Assembly: GCA_028023455.1 (NCBI GenBank)
Contig: JAQFVV010000032.1
Coordinates: 5,366,392 to 5,430,391 of the forward strand
Origin: Epiperipatus broadwayi
Lineage: Eukaryota > Onychophora > Udeonychophora > Euonychophora > Peripatidae
DNA length: 64,000 bases
Direction of reading: 5' to 3'
Part shown: positions 22,303 through 36,469 of the stretch, one piece after another
Layout of the letters: each line of letters starts with the position of its first letter
How positions within the stretch are numbered: the stretch's first letter is position 1
Translations under genes and position numbers: made by a program
Notes under the pieces: generated by a model
Database searches by the model: none
What the model was told of the DNA's origin: nothing
What the model saw: the letters and a program-made list of their open reading frames with translations, nothing else

Positions 22303-23130
22303 GGAAAGGAAGCACAATTGTTCTATCTGTGATATGAAATTCAATCATGTTTGTAATAGAAATAAGCATTTAAGAAGTCATAAAGTTTAAGGAGAAATGG
22401 GACCTATGGCTCAACCATTTAAAAGACTCTTTAAGAAAAAAGGGAAAGAGTCAGGTGATAATGAGTGGATTTGTACTCCTGTGACCTTATTTTTGATAAC
22501 ACTAGTCATTTAAACTTGCACATCTTAACACATGCAACTATAAATGTGGAATTAGAAGAAATTGTGCATTACTCTATTAAAAATGGAGATATTGACAAAA
22601 AGACTATTAGGCATGATGAACTCAGTCAGTATAGAGAGACTTCAGAGGATGGAACAGATCTGCAATGTCCTAAATGCACTTAAATATTTGATACAAAAAC
22701 TATGTTAATTCAACATGTTAGGGTTCATGAAAAAGTTGCCAAAATATCTCTTAGTAAAAATTGAGGGTAGAAGAACAGTTGCAGAAACACATGTTAGTAC
22801 ATGGAAGTGAAGTGTCCAAGCCATTACAATGTGATATCTGTTTGAAATGCTTCTTAAATAATTCTGCTCTCAGCTGAGATATTAAAATCCATAGTGATAA
22901 AAAATATTATGAATGTCCTTTTTGTAAAGAAAGCTTTGATCAAATTCAGAACGTCAAAGAGCATGTAGTCATTCATTCTATAAATGTAACATATCTTTGC
23001 CCCCACTATCAGAAAAATTTGCTGGATACAATGCTGTCAGAAAACATATAAGAGTATTTCATTCTGAGAAAAGATATTTTTATGACAGGTCTGACAAAAT
23101 TTTTCTAATAAACTTAAATTACATGTGCTA
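22303..23130 (+). pseudogene. C2H2 zinc-finger protein pseudogene
   Basis: At least five C2H2 fingers are readable in shifting plus-strand frames. Near 22318-22385 is a complete finger, CSIC-x12-H-x3-H, followed by HKV and a stop. At 22480-22540 is SCDLIF...HLNLHILTH, with the first Cys pair damaged. At 22665-22735 is CPKC, stop, then a ...QHVRVHEK finger. At 22830-22900 is CDIC with broken second half. At 22910-22975 is ECPFCKESFD...EHVVIH, intact in pattern. A degraded finger with HIRVFHSEK lies near 23045. Stops and frame changes occur between almost every finger. A polypyrimidine tract ending in AG at 22302 suggests this was once an internal or terminal exon. Such proteins bind DNA as transcription factors; this copy cannot make one. 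Confidence 0.85.
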
Positions 23131-23599
23131 TGATATTTTAATTAATGAGAATTTTATCTTCTTGTTTCCATAATATAAGTAATTTTCCATTCTCTTCAAT
23201 TATAAGTTTTCTTTTAAAATCTTGCCAAATATTTAGATATCAACTAATTACATTATTATATATAAAAACAAAACAATTACTTTTTAACCATAAAATTATA
23301 AATATTAATTCTTATTAAGTGCGATGTCAGCACGTAATACTTAAATAAGGCTATAACCTTAGTACATGTGCCTTGAGTGCTTATTTTATATTTTTTTTAA
23401 TTTTAAAGTTAAATATATTCTATAATCACAATAAAACCCAAACTCTTCTATTATAGAAAAAAAGCTAACTGCAATTAGATTAATTTATGAATATTTATTG
23501 ATATTTTTAAAATTTTATTTGCAAATATGTACAAAAGTTTAAACATCATTTTTAAAGTTTGAGAGGGGGGGGGATTAATATAAGTGAATACCCAGTAAG

Positions 23600-23700
23600 T
23601 GTTTAGGTTAAGGGATATTAAACCATTAAGCATCACATGATCACATTTCCTATACTAGCACATTAATTGTATTAATTGTATGGAGAGTTTTGCTTTGTTA
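23600..23700 (-). repeat. R3 element fragment (degenerate)
   Basis: CATCACATGATCACATTTCC at about 23629 and the following GGAGAGTTTTGC match, in the minus orientation, the R3 region ending near 19590 (minus-strand ACATCACATGATCACCATTTCC...). The ribozyme portion is not included. It is a third locus of the R3 family in this window. Confidence 0.6.
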
Positions 23701-25910
23701 AGGGATATTATAGCTGTGTATTGTTTTTAATCTTTTAATTATTAAAAATTTATTGCATTATACTAAATGATATAAAACTTGCAAATATCATTTCTTTCTT
23801 ATATTGTAATATGTAAAAATTTGTTTTCAACTTAAAAGTCATTATATGTTCTATTGTTCATGTGCTTTTCCATATCTATTATTCATTTTTGGTGTTACAG
23901 AATAAAGCATAATTTTACAATTATATTACTGAGGATGAAATAATGTATCTTCAAGTATATAATGACTGATAACATTGCAAAACCTTACTTGAATCAAAAT
24001 TTGAAATTTTTTGTTATTTTCAGAATTCAATTAGATTTAGGATTTTTTTTTCCATATAAATATATCAAACTAACTCAGATAATCATCAAATATTGTTTGA
24101 TAAATTAGTATCTATCTATGCTTAACTAAGAATTTTTAAAACAATTGCTTCCTCTCACCATTTGGAAATTAAAATTCTTGGTAAATAATGTCTTCTCCTA
24201 CATTGCCTTTCTATAAGAAAATGGTTTTTTTAAGAATTTAAGGGATTTTTTATTTTTTACTTGATTAGTCACAAATGGCACAGATAAATCATAAATCAGT
24301 CAATCAAGTATTAACTCTTCAGATGTATATGTAAATGTATATATGAAAAAATGTTAGAGTGAATGATTTTGATCATTATTATTAAAGCAATAGCATGGTA
24401 CTGCTATTTTTTTAAAAAAATGTCTTCATTGTTTTCAGAATGGTAGTGAATTTTAAAGAGATTTGTTGTTTATTTGGCATTAAAAATGTATAATCTCAAG
24501 AGAGTTAAGATAAATGTAACTCACTGGTTATATAGTTGTTATATTCTTTAAAAAATGATTTTATTTTTATAATTTGTTAAACCATTATCAAAATGCTATA
24601 TAAACATATAGTTGGGTATGAGAAAGTAATAATTAAATAAAAATTAAAATATCTTCGAGATATATTTTATGTTAAGCAACATTAACCAAATTTGATAATT
24701 TTTTTTAAAAAAAGACTTCAATTGATTGCACTTTGTAAGATAAAATTTGCTATACTGATTTTCTGTGGAGATATAAAAAAATAAAATCTCAATTTGGTCA
24801 AATAAATGAAAATATTACGCTCAATAGCCAATTTGATATTTGAGTGTCATATAACTTCATAAGCAAATGTAATAAAAAACTGAATTTAAAAATAATATTT
24901 ATTTTAATGTTTATTATTCTATAAATGTTACGTTTGATAACGCTATTAAAAAAGTATTTGATAGTAAAATTAATAATCAAACAGTTAAGCAGCTCTGAAC
25001 GTATGTGACGTTGGAGTTACATATGATAGGTTAAGCTTCATCTAGGAACGTTTAACTCGAGTCTGTTACTCTATTATTGCAATAAACTAGACAATATTAT
25101 TTTATACAAAATATTCCATTAATTAAAAAAAGAAATATTGTTAACAATCATCACAGAATTTTGCTTTATTTTTAAAATGTACTTAATAATGAATAATTAT
25201 TTTTAAATGATGCCATTATGTGGCATTGTTGAATATTTTTAATTAGTATTACTTATTTATTTTTTAATGTTAAAACAGCATTTTTTTTACACACATTCAA
25301 CTGTAATATTAAAGCTGTAATATTTTATTTTAGTGTCATATAACCTCCCTCCTATCATCCCACTCCCCCCCCCCCTTTTTTTTTGGGTTTAAAATGCTTT
25401 ATTTTTCATCAAACTTGTTGTCAACTGTTAAATAAACAGTGTTTACAAAACAAAAAAGTTTTTTTATCGTGAAGTATTTTTTAAATATATAAAATCTTTT
25501 AAGAGACCGGAATAATTCACCTTTCATTGAAAACCAGTCCAGAAAACACTAAATCAATACTTTAAATAAACCAGCATGATAAGACACTATACAACCACTG
25601 GGGTAACAGCTCTGGATTAGTTTTTTAGTTTGAATGATTAATTATTTAACATAAAAGTAAAATTGCATATCTAGGATAAATTGTTAAATAGTTTTAAAGA
25701 AAAATTTAAATTATTTATATATTTCTTAATACATTCAACTGTGTATAATAATATCACAATTAAGTGTGGAACACAATATTTCCAATAAAAGTTAGCATTG
25801 GAAGTGAACTGGTAATGTTTAAAGTTATGAGCACTGAATTTAAGATGATTCTCTAATCAGTTAGATTATCCTATCAGTAATCTATCTGGTTACAGCAATA
25901 TCTTAAATTC
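23700..25910. other. AT-rich spacer with a C/T homopolymer patch
   Basis: Nothing recognised except a C13 run followed by T8 at about 25364-25384. The minus-strand ORF at 24798-24980 is low-complexity. Confidence 0.45.
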
Positions 25911-25914
25911 AGTT

Positions 25915-26090
25915 TAATTGTTATGCTAGTTATCAATAGTCAGGTCAGTAACATCTGAAGAAGAGAGGAAAATAGTACCACTATACAAATTATGTTCCAT
26001 ATTAACCTGAGATATTATTATTAAGCATTAAATGTATTCAAAAGGATTTATGTAAAGTTTGAATTTTTCTAAAAATATTTAACAGTTTCA
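25915..26090 (+). repeat. Penelope-type terminal-repeat fragment
   Basis: GTCAGGTCAGTAACATCTGA at 25940 onward, then AAGAGAGGAAAATAGTACC, then TATTATTAAGCATTAAATG and AAAGTTTGAATTTTTCTAAA follow the order of the terminal repeats at 200-350 and 51175-51440. It is a solo, diverged copy. Confidence 0.7.
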
Positions 26091-26099
26091 ACTTAATGA

Positions 26100-27470
26100 T
26101 TGAAGTATTTCAACATTTTATGACAAATATATGAATTTAGATTTAAAATGACATTTCTAATTAAAGTTGTATTGAGAATATCTGAAATTAAATAATATGT
26201 TATTTTTAAATAGTTCTCTAAAAATAGATAAATGTAAAACATTCTTGAAAGTAGCCCACTGACAATTTTGTTTTCAGTTTTCCCTTCTCCAAAAAAAAAA
26301 AAAAAAAAGAAGCAGCAAACTGTGAAAGACAAATCATTTCTTATCAGTCAAGTGTCAAATGACAGATGATGAGATTTTAAATGGTTTTCTATGCTTATTT
26401 GATAGATCTTTAGTTAAAATTAAAGAGATGCTGTTTTACTGGTCTTTATGAGAAAAAAGATAAGAAGGTAAACAGTGCTATACATAATTATTCAAAATTA
26501 TTTATTGATGTTTTAATAACTTCCCAATTCTTTAATGCAATACTAATTGGACAACAGAAATGAAGTTATTAATTGAAAATGAAATCTCAATTATATGATT
26601 AAAAATATGAGTTAATAACATAAAGATTTAAATGTAATATTTCTAATCCAAATCATATTACCATCAATTTATATGCCTAATGATATCAGTCCAGTTTGTC
26701 TCTTTAGTTGCTCAAACATCTTTGAATTTCTGAATAATAAACCTGATTATTTATTACAAAAGTATATCATTTATTATTGTAATTTGTAGTTTTTCTTATG
26801 AGTGATTTAGAAGATTAAATAATTTAAAAATAGTAGTGTAAGATCAAATCTATGACTATTCACAGGATAATCTCATTGTTTAGAGACATATTTTATAATA
26901 GATTGCCAGTATTATTAATAATCATTTAGCTATTTATAAAAATAAAAAAAATAAAATTATCTGAAATTGTAGAATTCAAACCAAGTCGTTTAATGTTTGA
27001 TTGTCATTTATTAAATTTATAGCTACATAAATATGGTTATTCAAAAATTGTAGAAACAAAAAACATCATTCCATATTATAGGATGGCAGTTGCTTAATTT
27101 ATATTGCAATGCATTGTGACAAATATGGGTCATCATCAATCTGGGTGGCTTTGTTACATTATGTTATTAGCTATGAAAAAGTTAGGACATTGTGCTGATT
27201 CATTATTTTTTCTATTTGATAACAATGGTGGATGTTCATGGTTGTATATTAAAGATTGAAGCATGAATGCCTTAAATTGCAACATATGAGAAATATGACC
27301 AACTAGTTTAAGTCATACAACTTTGTTTCATTACTATTAGCTGTGGAAAAGAAATGATGTTGCAAAGTTTTGTAATTTTTTTTTCTACACAATAATAAGG
27401 CTAGGAGAGATATTTGCTCTGATTGTATAATTTATAAAAAAAATTAAAATGAATTACATAGGAAATTTAT
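26100..27470. other. AT-rich spacer, nothing recognised
   Basis: Contains an A17 run at about 26291-26308. There is no coding or family signal; the ORF 26093-26332 on the minus strand is a poly-Phe artefact. Confidence 0.45.
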
Positions 27471-27473
27471 TGT

Positions 27474-27590
27474 CAAGCATTGATGGTCGAGAGGTCAGCG
27501 ACAACCGTTTTACAAGTGGTTGTCTGGAGTTGGCGGGTTCGCTTCCCGGCTGATGCTATGACACATGAGAAAAAAAAAACATTTTTATAA
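27474..27590 (+). mobile_element. tRNA-derived SINE, copy 2
   Basis: After TCAA, the head GCATTGATGGTCGAGAGGTC begins at 27477. It has an anticodon-like arm ACCGT-TTTACAA-GTGGT (three Watson-Crick and two wobble pairs) and the T-arm GCGGGTTCGCTTCCCGGC, ending TGATGCT. Then comes ATGACACATGAGA and an A-run. The B box GGTTCGCTTCC is close to consensus. The same tail occurs at 32150 and in diverged form at 12092. I could not find a clear target-site duplication. Confidence 0.75.
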
Positions 27591-27599
27591 TTGAAATAA

Positions 27600-30500
27600 A
27601 AAAAAAATAGAAGTAAGGGATTAAACTATACCAGCCTAAGAATATGAATATAACAAAGCAGATAAAAGTAGATGGACATCTACATGTAACATTGAATTCT
27701 AAATTGTAAAATTAATATTTTAGTAAATACTCATGGTAAATATGATTCAGAAAAAAAAACAAGATTTTCTGCAAATTTTTTATGAAATATTTAAAAAGTA
27801 TTATAAAAAAACCTTTTTGCATCTCTGATGCATATAAAGTACATATTGGATTATACATTTCTGACATTTAATTATACACGTTACATTTTTTATTTCTAAA
27901 TGTAAAAATTATTACTAATGTTTCAGGAAAATATTGAAGGGTAACTAACTATTCTTAAAAATAATCTGTTTCTTATAAATAGAAGAAAGGCATTTTACAT
28001 CTATACAAAGTTGTCAGCTATTAGTAATGGAAATAAACTTATAGTAAATAAGTATCTTTAAGAGTTCTAAATTAGTGGGGGGAGGGGGGGAATAATAAAA
28101 TAAAAATATCTGTTTATCAATGGATTTATTAACAAACTATGCACCTAAATATATTTTAGCTGGATTGTTTCAGTAATAAAGAAAGCAAAAACAATTTTCT
28201 TTAGAACATTACTAGGCAAGTAGATCTCAATTGTTATTGTCAGGAAGGGATCATAGATAAGTAATAATTCACAAAAATTGCACACTGAATCTTAAGGCTT
28301 AGTAGCACCATCTCTTTTCTTATAGAAGGGAGTTATAAGTGGACTTAATGTATCTTGATAATGGTGCTCAACTATTTTTCTAATAGAATATTTATCAGAG
28401 TGATTTCTCTTCTCCATATTACTTTAGTTAGTTACTATAAACCACTGAAATATTTTTATTTCCCTTGGCTTTGATAAATTTGTTAGTGGGCTAATTATGT
28501 TATCTTGCTTTAAGTATAGCTTCTTTTCATATAATGCAGTATCGTCATCCTACTCTAAAGAAGTTACTGTAAGTGTGAGTAATCAATGGGCATTAAGTAG
28601 TATAATGTATAAAACCCTCAATTCCATACTGGTTCTAGCTCTTATCTCCATCAGTAAAGAATAAAATTAAGAGCTAGCCCCAATTATCCATTTAGGATGT
28701 TGATCTACCAGTCAGTTTTACTTTTTGTTACTATGGAAGCCAATAATTCAGATCAACTCAATTGAAAAGTTATCTAGATCTAGCCCACATCAGTATAAAG
28801 AAGCACTCAAATTCATGGTGCTGCATGGATAAGAGGCACCTTTGTGCAAATTAAATTCCAGTGCCATAAAATAAAATTTGCAAATTAAAATAAAATGAAT
28901 TCTATACAATTTTATTTAACAAATGACAAAGTAAAAATAGAAGACTAAAAAATTATAATTATTTACACTTTTACCATTTTATTTATGTATTAACTCTCCT
29001 AATTTTAGCAGCCACAAAATTTTCCATGTGATAATAATTATCTCTAACTAGGTTGACTCTAATTAACATCTTAATTAGTTCATTAAAAATAATTATTGTT
29101 TGTTACTTTTGGTTTTATTCAAAATCTCTTATGCGTAACTTATTTATGTTTTCTATTAACAAAGTTAGCTTTTTGAATATTCCTTTAATAATAGAATATT
29201 TATACTATTTCAAAATTTAATTTTTTATATACTCATTCCAATATAATACTTTAGTTGTATTATACATACTGTACATTATTATATACATGCTAAAGAATTT
29301 AAGAGAAATAATGCATGTAATAATAACTTTTTAAAAAAATATGTTTTTTACTAATTTTGTTTTTCTTGGATTAGGATCATGTATTTGATTAATATTATGA
29401 ATCAATTATGAGGTTTTAGCTAGGTAACAAATCCTATGACAGACCAAATCCAAGGAAAAGCAGATTAATAATGTGTAAAAAAAAGATTGCACTGGTATTA
29501 AAAACAAAGATATTGGTATTAAAAAAAAGTTAATTCATTTATTCAGAGTCAATCTACCATTGTGCTATATGGAATACATTATACTGGTACTTATAAAATA
29601 TGTTTTTAAATGTAATTAATTACTATATACCAATATTGCAGAATTACTGCAGTTATTATAAGAATATTTTTTAAATAAGTTTATTTTTAAATAAATTATT
29701 AATAGTAATGTGCCATTTTTTATATAAATTAGGATACTTAAACAAAAATGATTTGAAAAGCTAAACGTTTTCATTTACATAAAAATTTTAATAATTATCA
29801 CAGTGACAAGACACTCATTTGTTCTATGTAGCACAATGGTAAAATATGGATATAGTATATTTTGAACAATTGTCACAAAACTAATAAAAAAGTCATATTC
29901 TTACATTTAAATAAAAAATATTTATATTATATGTTTCTAACAATGGAGTAATTCAGAAATCTAAATATTTTTATTTACGTATACATTTTATCGATTATTT
30001 TGATGATCAGTCACCTCTATTGATGAAGCACCCTTATGCCAGAACAACTTCACACTTGCATATGGTAGCACTATCTAAGCCAGTACTCTGATATTAAAAA
30101 ATCGAAGATTTTAAATTTAGGTTAACTTACTTGAAAAATTATACATATATCTGTCATAGCAAGTAAGTATAAGGGAGTATGGGCAGCTAGGTGCATGACT
30201 ACATTGATTCCAGCTTAAGTTCTAGTCTTTACTTATGGAGAAAAGAAAAAGTTAGGAAGAAATCTGCACATGGGGATTTTATAATATTATAAGGTCTGGT
30301 GTCTATTGTTTACTCAAGCTTACTATAGATGGCTCTAAAGCAGGAAAAAAAAATAACTGTTCTTGGAATCATATGAGTACAAACATGAGAGAATAATATG
30401 ATATTGTTCTTATAATACTTGAAACTTTTTTTTTGTTTAGGCTATATATGATTTTTTTTTTTTTTTTTACTTTTTTTTTCTCTCTCTTCAAGTGTTTTAT

Positions 30501-32055
30501 TTGTTTTTGCTTTGTTCTTGGCAATAATTTTATGCTAAATATTTCTTTGTTTTTATGATGAGAGCTCCTGATGTTTTAAAAAATAAAATCCAAGGAGTAA
30601 ATGCACTGATCGCAATCATTATAGAAAATCATAATAGTGAGAAAAAAAAATACAATCGATTGCTCGATTGAAATTTTTTTTATTAATATTTAGTCTTGCA
30701 AATAATAATAAAAAAAAGATGGATTTTATTAACTCAAATTATTTTTAACAAAAATTAATTGTAGTTCAGAGAGATGTACTGATCCTTAGAGTACAAAAAA
30801 CAATTGTTTTTTTTTTTTAATTAATGTATATTTTTATTTACTACTGAGGACATCACTTTCTGAAGTTAAATCATAATTCTGCCTGTATATATAATATGGA
30901 AAAGTACAATCTGAAATAAATTCTTTTACTTAATTTTTTTAAAAAGTTGTCATTGTATTGCTAATGTAGATCTGGACCTGTTTGGAAACTATGATTTATC
31001 TATTAAAGATTATTTTGTCAAGCTAGCTTTTCCTCTTTTATCTTTCAAACACTTTTCTCTCTGTTTGACTAGTGGCTAAAAGATAAGAGAGATTTGCCCT
31101 ACAAGTCATTTTCTGCTTAAAATTGACTGTTACAAGATTTTTTCATAGATTGTTAATTAATTTTTTCCCCATGTTTATTGATATATATTTGCGCTTAAGA
31201 ATATTTAAAAACTTCCCTTACATTTTTTGTCTATATGTAATATGTGTGTGTGCATATGCATGTTTAAAAAATAACCTACTATATATATAAAAAAGACATC
31301 TGACTGGATGGTGGCAGAGATAGTCCCCCCACTCCCAATTTTCAACAGCATTTGTTATAAATTGATTTAGAAGATATTTGAAAAGTTAAATAGCTATTTT
31401 GCTGAAAATATAGATATAAGTAACCGTTAATGTAAGGCGATTTTTTGTCTGCCTTTTGTTTTATTTATTTTTATATACAGTATAATATTTATTTATTTAA
31501 TGTAAACTTAGATTAATTTTTAAGTAATTACTGTTTGATAAAGAATTAAGTTTTTGGTAGAAGAATTTAAATTTGTTGCAGTACTTGTAGATATCTCGTA
31601 ATAATAAGATTAATGAAATATGTAGAAATAAAAAGCTTAAAGAAAATAAAAGCAAGTAATATGTGTTGAAAATAAAAATAAGCAGATAGTGTTTTATAAA
31701 TAAATATAAAAGATATAGCGATTTAAGAAAACAGTGATTAACTACAATATATATAATTTTATTCATTGAAATTAAAACATTAAAAAAGATTTGATCAATG
31801 TTTACTTTCGTGTATAACTTTATACAAAGCAGACAGGTAAGCAGTTAGAAAGTGTCAGGCCAAAAATGTTCAGGGTTTGAAATATATGTTTAGACAAGAA
31901 TAAAGTATATATATAAATTGGAATATTAATAGTAGAATACAGAATTATAAATAAAAGTAAATTTTTTGAAAAAATTACTTTTTTAAATTTTTCAAAAAAT
32001 AATACTTACTGGATTGATTCTATGTTTAGAGTCACTAGAATTATTAAAACTATAT
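27600..32055. other. AT-rich spacer, nothing recognised
   Basis: A G-rich tract (GGGGGGAGGGGGGG) lies at 28077-28089 and long T-runs at 30427-30480. Short inverted strings such as AGCTCTTA/TAAGAGCT near 28635-28675 are within chance for this length. Low-complexity ORFs only. Confidence 0.45.
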
Positions 32056-32073
32056 TGAAAGAGATGATAGAAG

Positions 32074-32170
32074 TCAAGCGATGGTGGCCAAGTGGTCAGC
32101 ACAGCCGCCTTACCAGCAGTTGTCCCGGGTTCGCTTCCCGGCCTATGCTTTGACACATGAAAAAAAAAAA
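32074..32170 (+). mobile_element. tRNA-derived SINE, copy 3, with clear target-site duplication
   Basis: The 97-bp insert TCAAGCGATGGTGGCCAAG...CCCGGGTTCGCTTCCCGGCC...TTTGACACATGA-poly(A) is flanked by GAGATGATAGAAG at 32061-32073 and 32171-32183, a perfect 13-bp duplication. The A-run extends into the right copy. The head has a good A box (TGGCCAAGTGG) and a perfect T arm with B box GGTTCGCTTCC. Duplication plus A-tail show LINE-dependent retrotransposition, and this copy looks youngest of the three. Confidence 0.92.
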
Positions 32171-32189
32171 GAGATGATAGAAGGAATGA

Positions 32190-35100
32190 GAAAGAGAGCT
32201 TGGAGAAGAAAAAGTGATTGATGATTGTAAAAAGCTAAATAGCTATAAGTTTGAGGAATGAGTAAAGAAATAGAAAGGTTTGGAGGCATTCTAGTTTGAT
32301 CTGTGGACTTGCCTTTATGAGAAATAGCTAAAGCTCATAATGATAATTACTATTATTTTTTTTATTCCAGCAGGCAAACTTCTATATATAGTTTAATTAA
32401 CACCAGATTTTAAAAAAGTAAATTATATATATGTGCAGATTTTATTTTACTCTAGTTTTATTTTCATAAATATAGGTAATTTTTATATGTTTTTTATAAA
32501 GCTTGTTATTTTTCTTACTTTTATTTTTTATACAGGTTTGATAAACCTAGATTTTAGAAATAGATGGAATATTTTTCATCTATTAATTATAATTATTATT
32601 GTCTACCAAAATCGATGTTTTACTTTTCTATATCTAACAATTGGTCATATTCTGAACTTTTTTTCTTAACTTTAATATCTCACTTTGGTTATGATTTGAT
32701 TCTTTCTTTTGTTTGTTGCTTTTTTAAATATATTATTATCAATATTGAACATGAGCAATATAGGATGATGTTGAGAGTAAATTTAATCACTACTGAATCT
32801 ACAGCAAAATATCATTTCAAGCTACAATAGAACAAATCATGTAAAGCAATATTTTTTTTACTGATGAAATGTGACAATTCAGAATAAAATATATATATAT
32901 ATATTTTAAAATTACATAATAAAGTGTAAGTTACTTTTATTTAATAGATTTACATTACTATAGGATACCAATATCATTTTTGGCTGCTGTATTTGAAAAA
33001 ATGTTTTATAAAATATACATTTTTCTAGCAACATATATAGACTTGCTTTGTTTTTATTTAATGAGTTCATAGTTATAAAAGAATGTCAAAATTAATTACT
33101 TCAGGCAATAAGAATACTAACTACTTTTAATAAAATGCTTTAAATTCCAGCAAAAAATAATAACAATGATTTTATTCTTTACATTATTTTAAAAAGTTTT
33201 GATTACATAATGAAGTAAATTATAACAACAAATTATTCACTTCTCCAGCTTAACTAACATGATTAATTAAACTCTATGTGAGATTTTCAGATAAACATTT
33301 GTCTTGAATAAAAGTTTAATTCTTATGAGTGGCTTATTCCTTGGGCTAATCAATCATTTTGTTGCATGCTTTGCTCATTTGAGTTGCATGTCTTTTATTA
33401 CAGTGTTACAAGTCAATATCCTTGAGTTAAAAAGAACTAGTTAATTACCTGCAGTCTTTTTGGTCTTAATAGTGGAATATATCAAATTCTTTGGGTTTTG
33501 GTATACAAAACTATAACATATTTATCATCTGTTTAATTACTTGTATAAATTGTAAATAGTTATTGCATTAATATAGGTTTTATATATATATAAAACAGTT
33601 TTTTAATCTAATGCCATCTAGAGTTTACTTAAGTAGTCTATGATTAATAGTTGCTAGGCATTTAAATTCTTATCTTTAAAATAGTTTTTGACTTTTATCT
33701 TTACCAATGAAGTTTGGGGTTTAAAGCTGAAAAAAAACTGTAGGATATTTTGAATTTTAGGATTTTGATTTGATAATAAAATGAAGATTAATGATGGTTA
33801 CTATGGATGCACAAGTATATTATTTCTTGCTTTAACTTCAAACTTTATTAATAGAAAAAAAGTCAAAAATTATTCTGGGAATGAAATTTAAATGCATTAA
33901 TATTTGTTTATCAATGATTAATCAAGCTTATTATAGATAGAACTAAAATAGAATGCTGTTTTTATTTTATTATAATGAAATAAACCAAAAGTAAATTATA
34001 TTCGGATGAATAGCATATAAATGGATGCTGAGACGAGTTTAATCTTGTTTTATAAAATATTTCCAATTCCTGGCCAAAAAAGAATTAAGATTTATTTCTT
34101 ATTTTATTTTTAAAATAATAACTAATAATAATAATATAATAAAAGCACCAAAGATAAGTTTTAAAATGTTTTGTACACTAAAATACATTTTATTAGTTGC
34201 TTTAATTTTATTTAATGTGTTAGTAATTACAATAGGTCATTTCGAAAAATATGTCTAATACATTTGAAAAAATGCTTACAATTTTATAGAAGGAAAATGC
34301 ACTTAAAGTATAGCGAGTTTATTTTTAAGCAGATTAGTATGTTGATTATTTATATTCTTAAGTATATATTTATTCATTAAATATTACTAGTTTTGAAATT
34401 TAAACTTTTTAAAATAATTCCAAATATAGCATATTTTAAATCCGAGCAATTAATTACATTTTTCACCACAGTAAACCAAGACAATTATTTGCTTTAAAAA
34501 CAAACATTCAATATATAAATAACATTTGGGAAACAAAAACTTAGCGTATATACATTTCACATACACCACTCCTTCCACAAAATAAAACAGCTCAGAACAA
34601 ACTTTTGTAAATTAAAAAAACAACTATTACTTAATTTATTATAAATTTTAGAAACTGGTCTTTATTATATGCATAGGTATTGTTATATTATTTTATATAT
34701 TATTATTATTTGTGATTGGTCAATTTGTTTTAGTCAAACTGTATTATTTAGTCAAATTTTTATCCTAATAGACCTTTTTTATTTGCAAAGATAAAATTTA
34801 TTTAATAACATATTTTTCAGATACTGACTTTACTCGGCTTGCCCATGACCTCAACAGTTTATTTAAGCATCAAAATTGACAGAGCTGGTTCTATTATTTA
34901 TGGACATTGAGCTCTAAAGTTTACCATATTGCTACTGCACTAAATTCCTCAGGATGTCAAATGGATAAATGCTACTACAGAAACTCCTACACTTGGAAGC
35001 TAATATTCTATTACTTAATCCAAAATTCACAGAAAGAAAAATTTAGAATGTTCAAAATTTTTATTTTTAATACATAAAAAATTTATTGTAGCAGAAACAG

Positions 35101-36465
35101 ACAACAGTTCAGATAATATTAAATTCCAAGTCTTTATCTTTTTAACTATATTTTATATTTTCCATGTGCTGTCCAGACTTTTTATTTTATAGATAATTCT
35201 ATATCATTATATATAAGTAATAAAAAAACAACTTTATATGTAATACAAAACCATTTCAAAAATAACTGTGAGACATACATTTACATATTTTATTAATCAC
35301 ATATTAATGTATTTCAAGTTATAATCTTTAGAGTCTATATAAATATATTGATGCATAAATAAAGGTAGGATTCCACCTTTACTGTTAAAGGAGCTTGCCA
35401 TGACAACAGGTTGAGATTGTTGATTTTTATTGATATTGTGACTGTCTAAGTGTTGACTGATGTTAATTAAATTTTATGGGTATAAATATTGAGCTTATAA
35501 TGGGAATGTGGGTCATTATTATTTATTTTGAAGTATTTCAGCTATGATATGACAAGACAAACATCCAATTAAAAACTGCTTTTGTAAGCTGAAATAAGTC
35601 TTATCAGCAATTTTTGTGATTTATTCTGAAATTACAATTTTTTTATAATTTACTAAATTAAAAAAGTAGATCTACTTGAAATTCATTTTTGAAAAAGTTG
35701 GGTCAGATAGAAAACCACTAATGTGATTTTAGTTTGCAATGCCAGTTTTAATTGATTGTTTGTCTGACTACATCATAGCTGAAATATATTTAAACAAACA
35801 CACTGGAAACTTATATTCAACATACACTGTGTATATTGTAATGTTAGCAAGAGATATATGTTATAAAACCTACATATATCTGTATTACATGCTTTACAAT
35901 TCAAAAAATATGGTCAATTTTAATTAGAAAAAAGAGAATAGTTGAAGAAATAATTAGTTAAGTAGATTTTTTTTAAATGCAATTTTGTAAAATAATAAGA
36001 TTGCATTATATTGTTTTTCTTTTAAAATAGAATAATGTTTTAGTATTGAAAATAGGTGGGGGATAATCTAAAATAAAAAAGATGTAAAACTCACTCATTT
36101 TTTAAAGAAATTAAAAGAGCAAAATGTATAAAAATAAGTAAATATGAAAAAATCAGAGTAAAAATTAATTTGTAAAAGAAAAACTTTTGAAAATGTAATT
36201 AGGTTAAAAGATTTCTGGCTGATAAAGAAAAGATAAAACTAACAATTGAATTAATTAAAAATCTATGTAAGCTATCTATTTGGTAAATGCAAAAAGATAG
36301 TAGATTAATCTAGAAAAAAAATTAGATTAGATTAAAGCAAATCTAAAAATCAATTAGATAAAATGAAATGTAAAAATTAATTAATCTAAAAACAGACTTA
36401 AAGTTATGATCAGAATTAAAAAATAATAATACAGAATTAAAACAGTGAGAGAGAGAAAGAGTATA
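32190..36465. other. AT-rich spacer, nothing recognised
   Basis: ORFs 32433-32669, 32564-32830 and 35739-35927 are short, overlapping or low-complexity. A slightly less AT-rich piece at 34818-34990, preceded by TATTTTTCAG, can be read as DTDFTRLAHDLNSLFKHQN before a stop. It is too short to name. Confidence 0.4.
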
Positions 36466-36469
36466 AAAA

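Noticed and set aside
34818-34990. Possible exon preceded by a splice-acceptor-like TATTTTTCAG
   Set aside because: The readable frame is only about 19 residues before a stop and resembles no family; such acceptor-like strings are common in AT-rich DNA.
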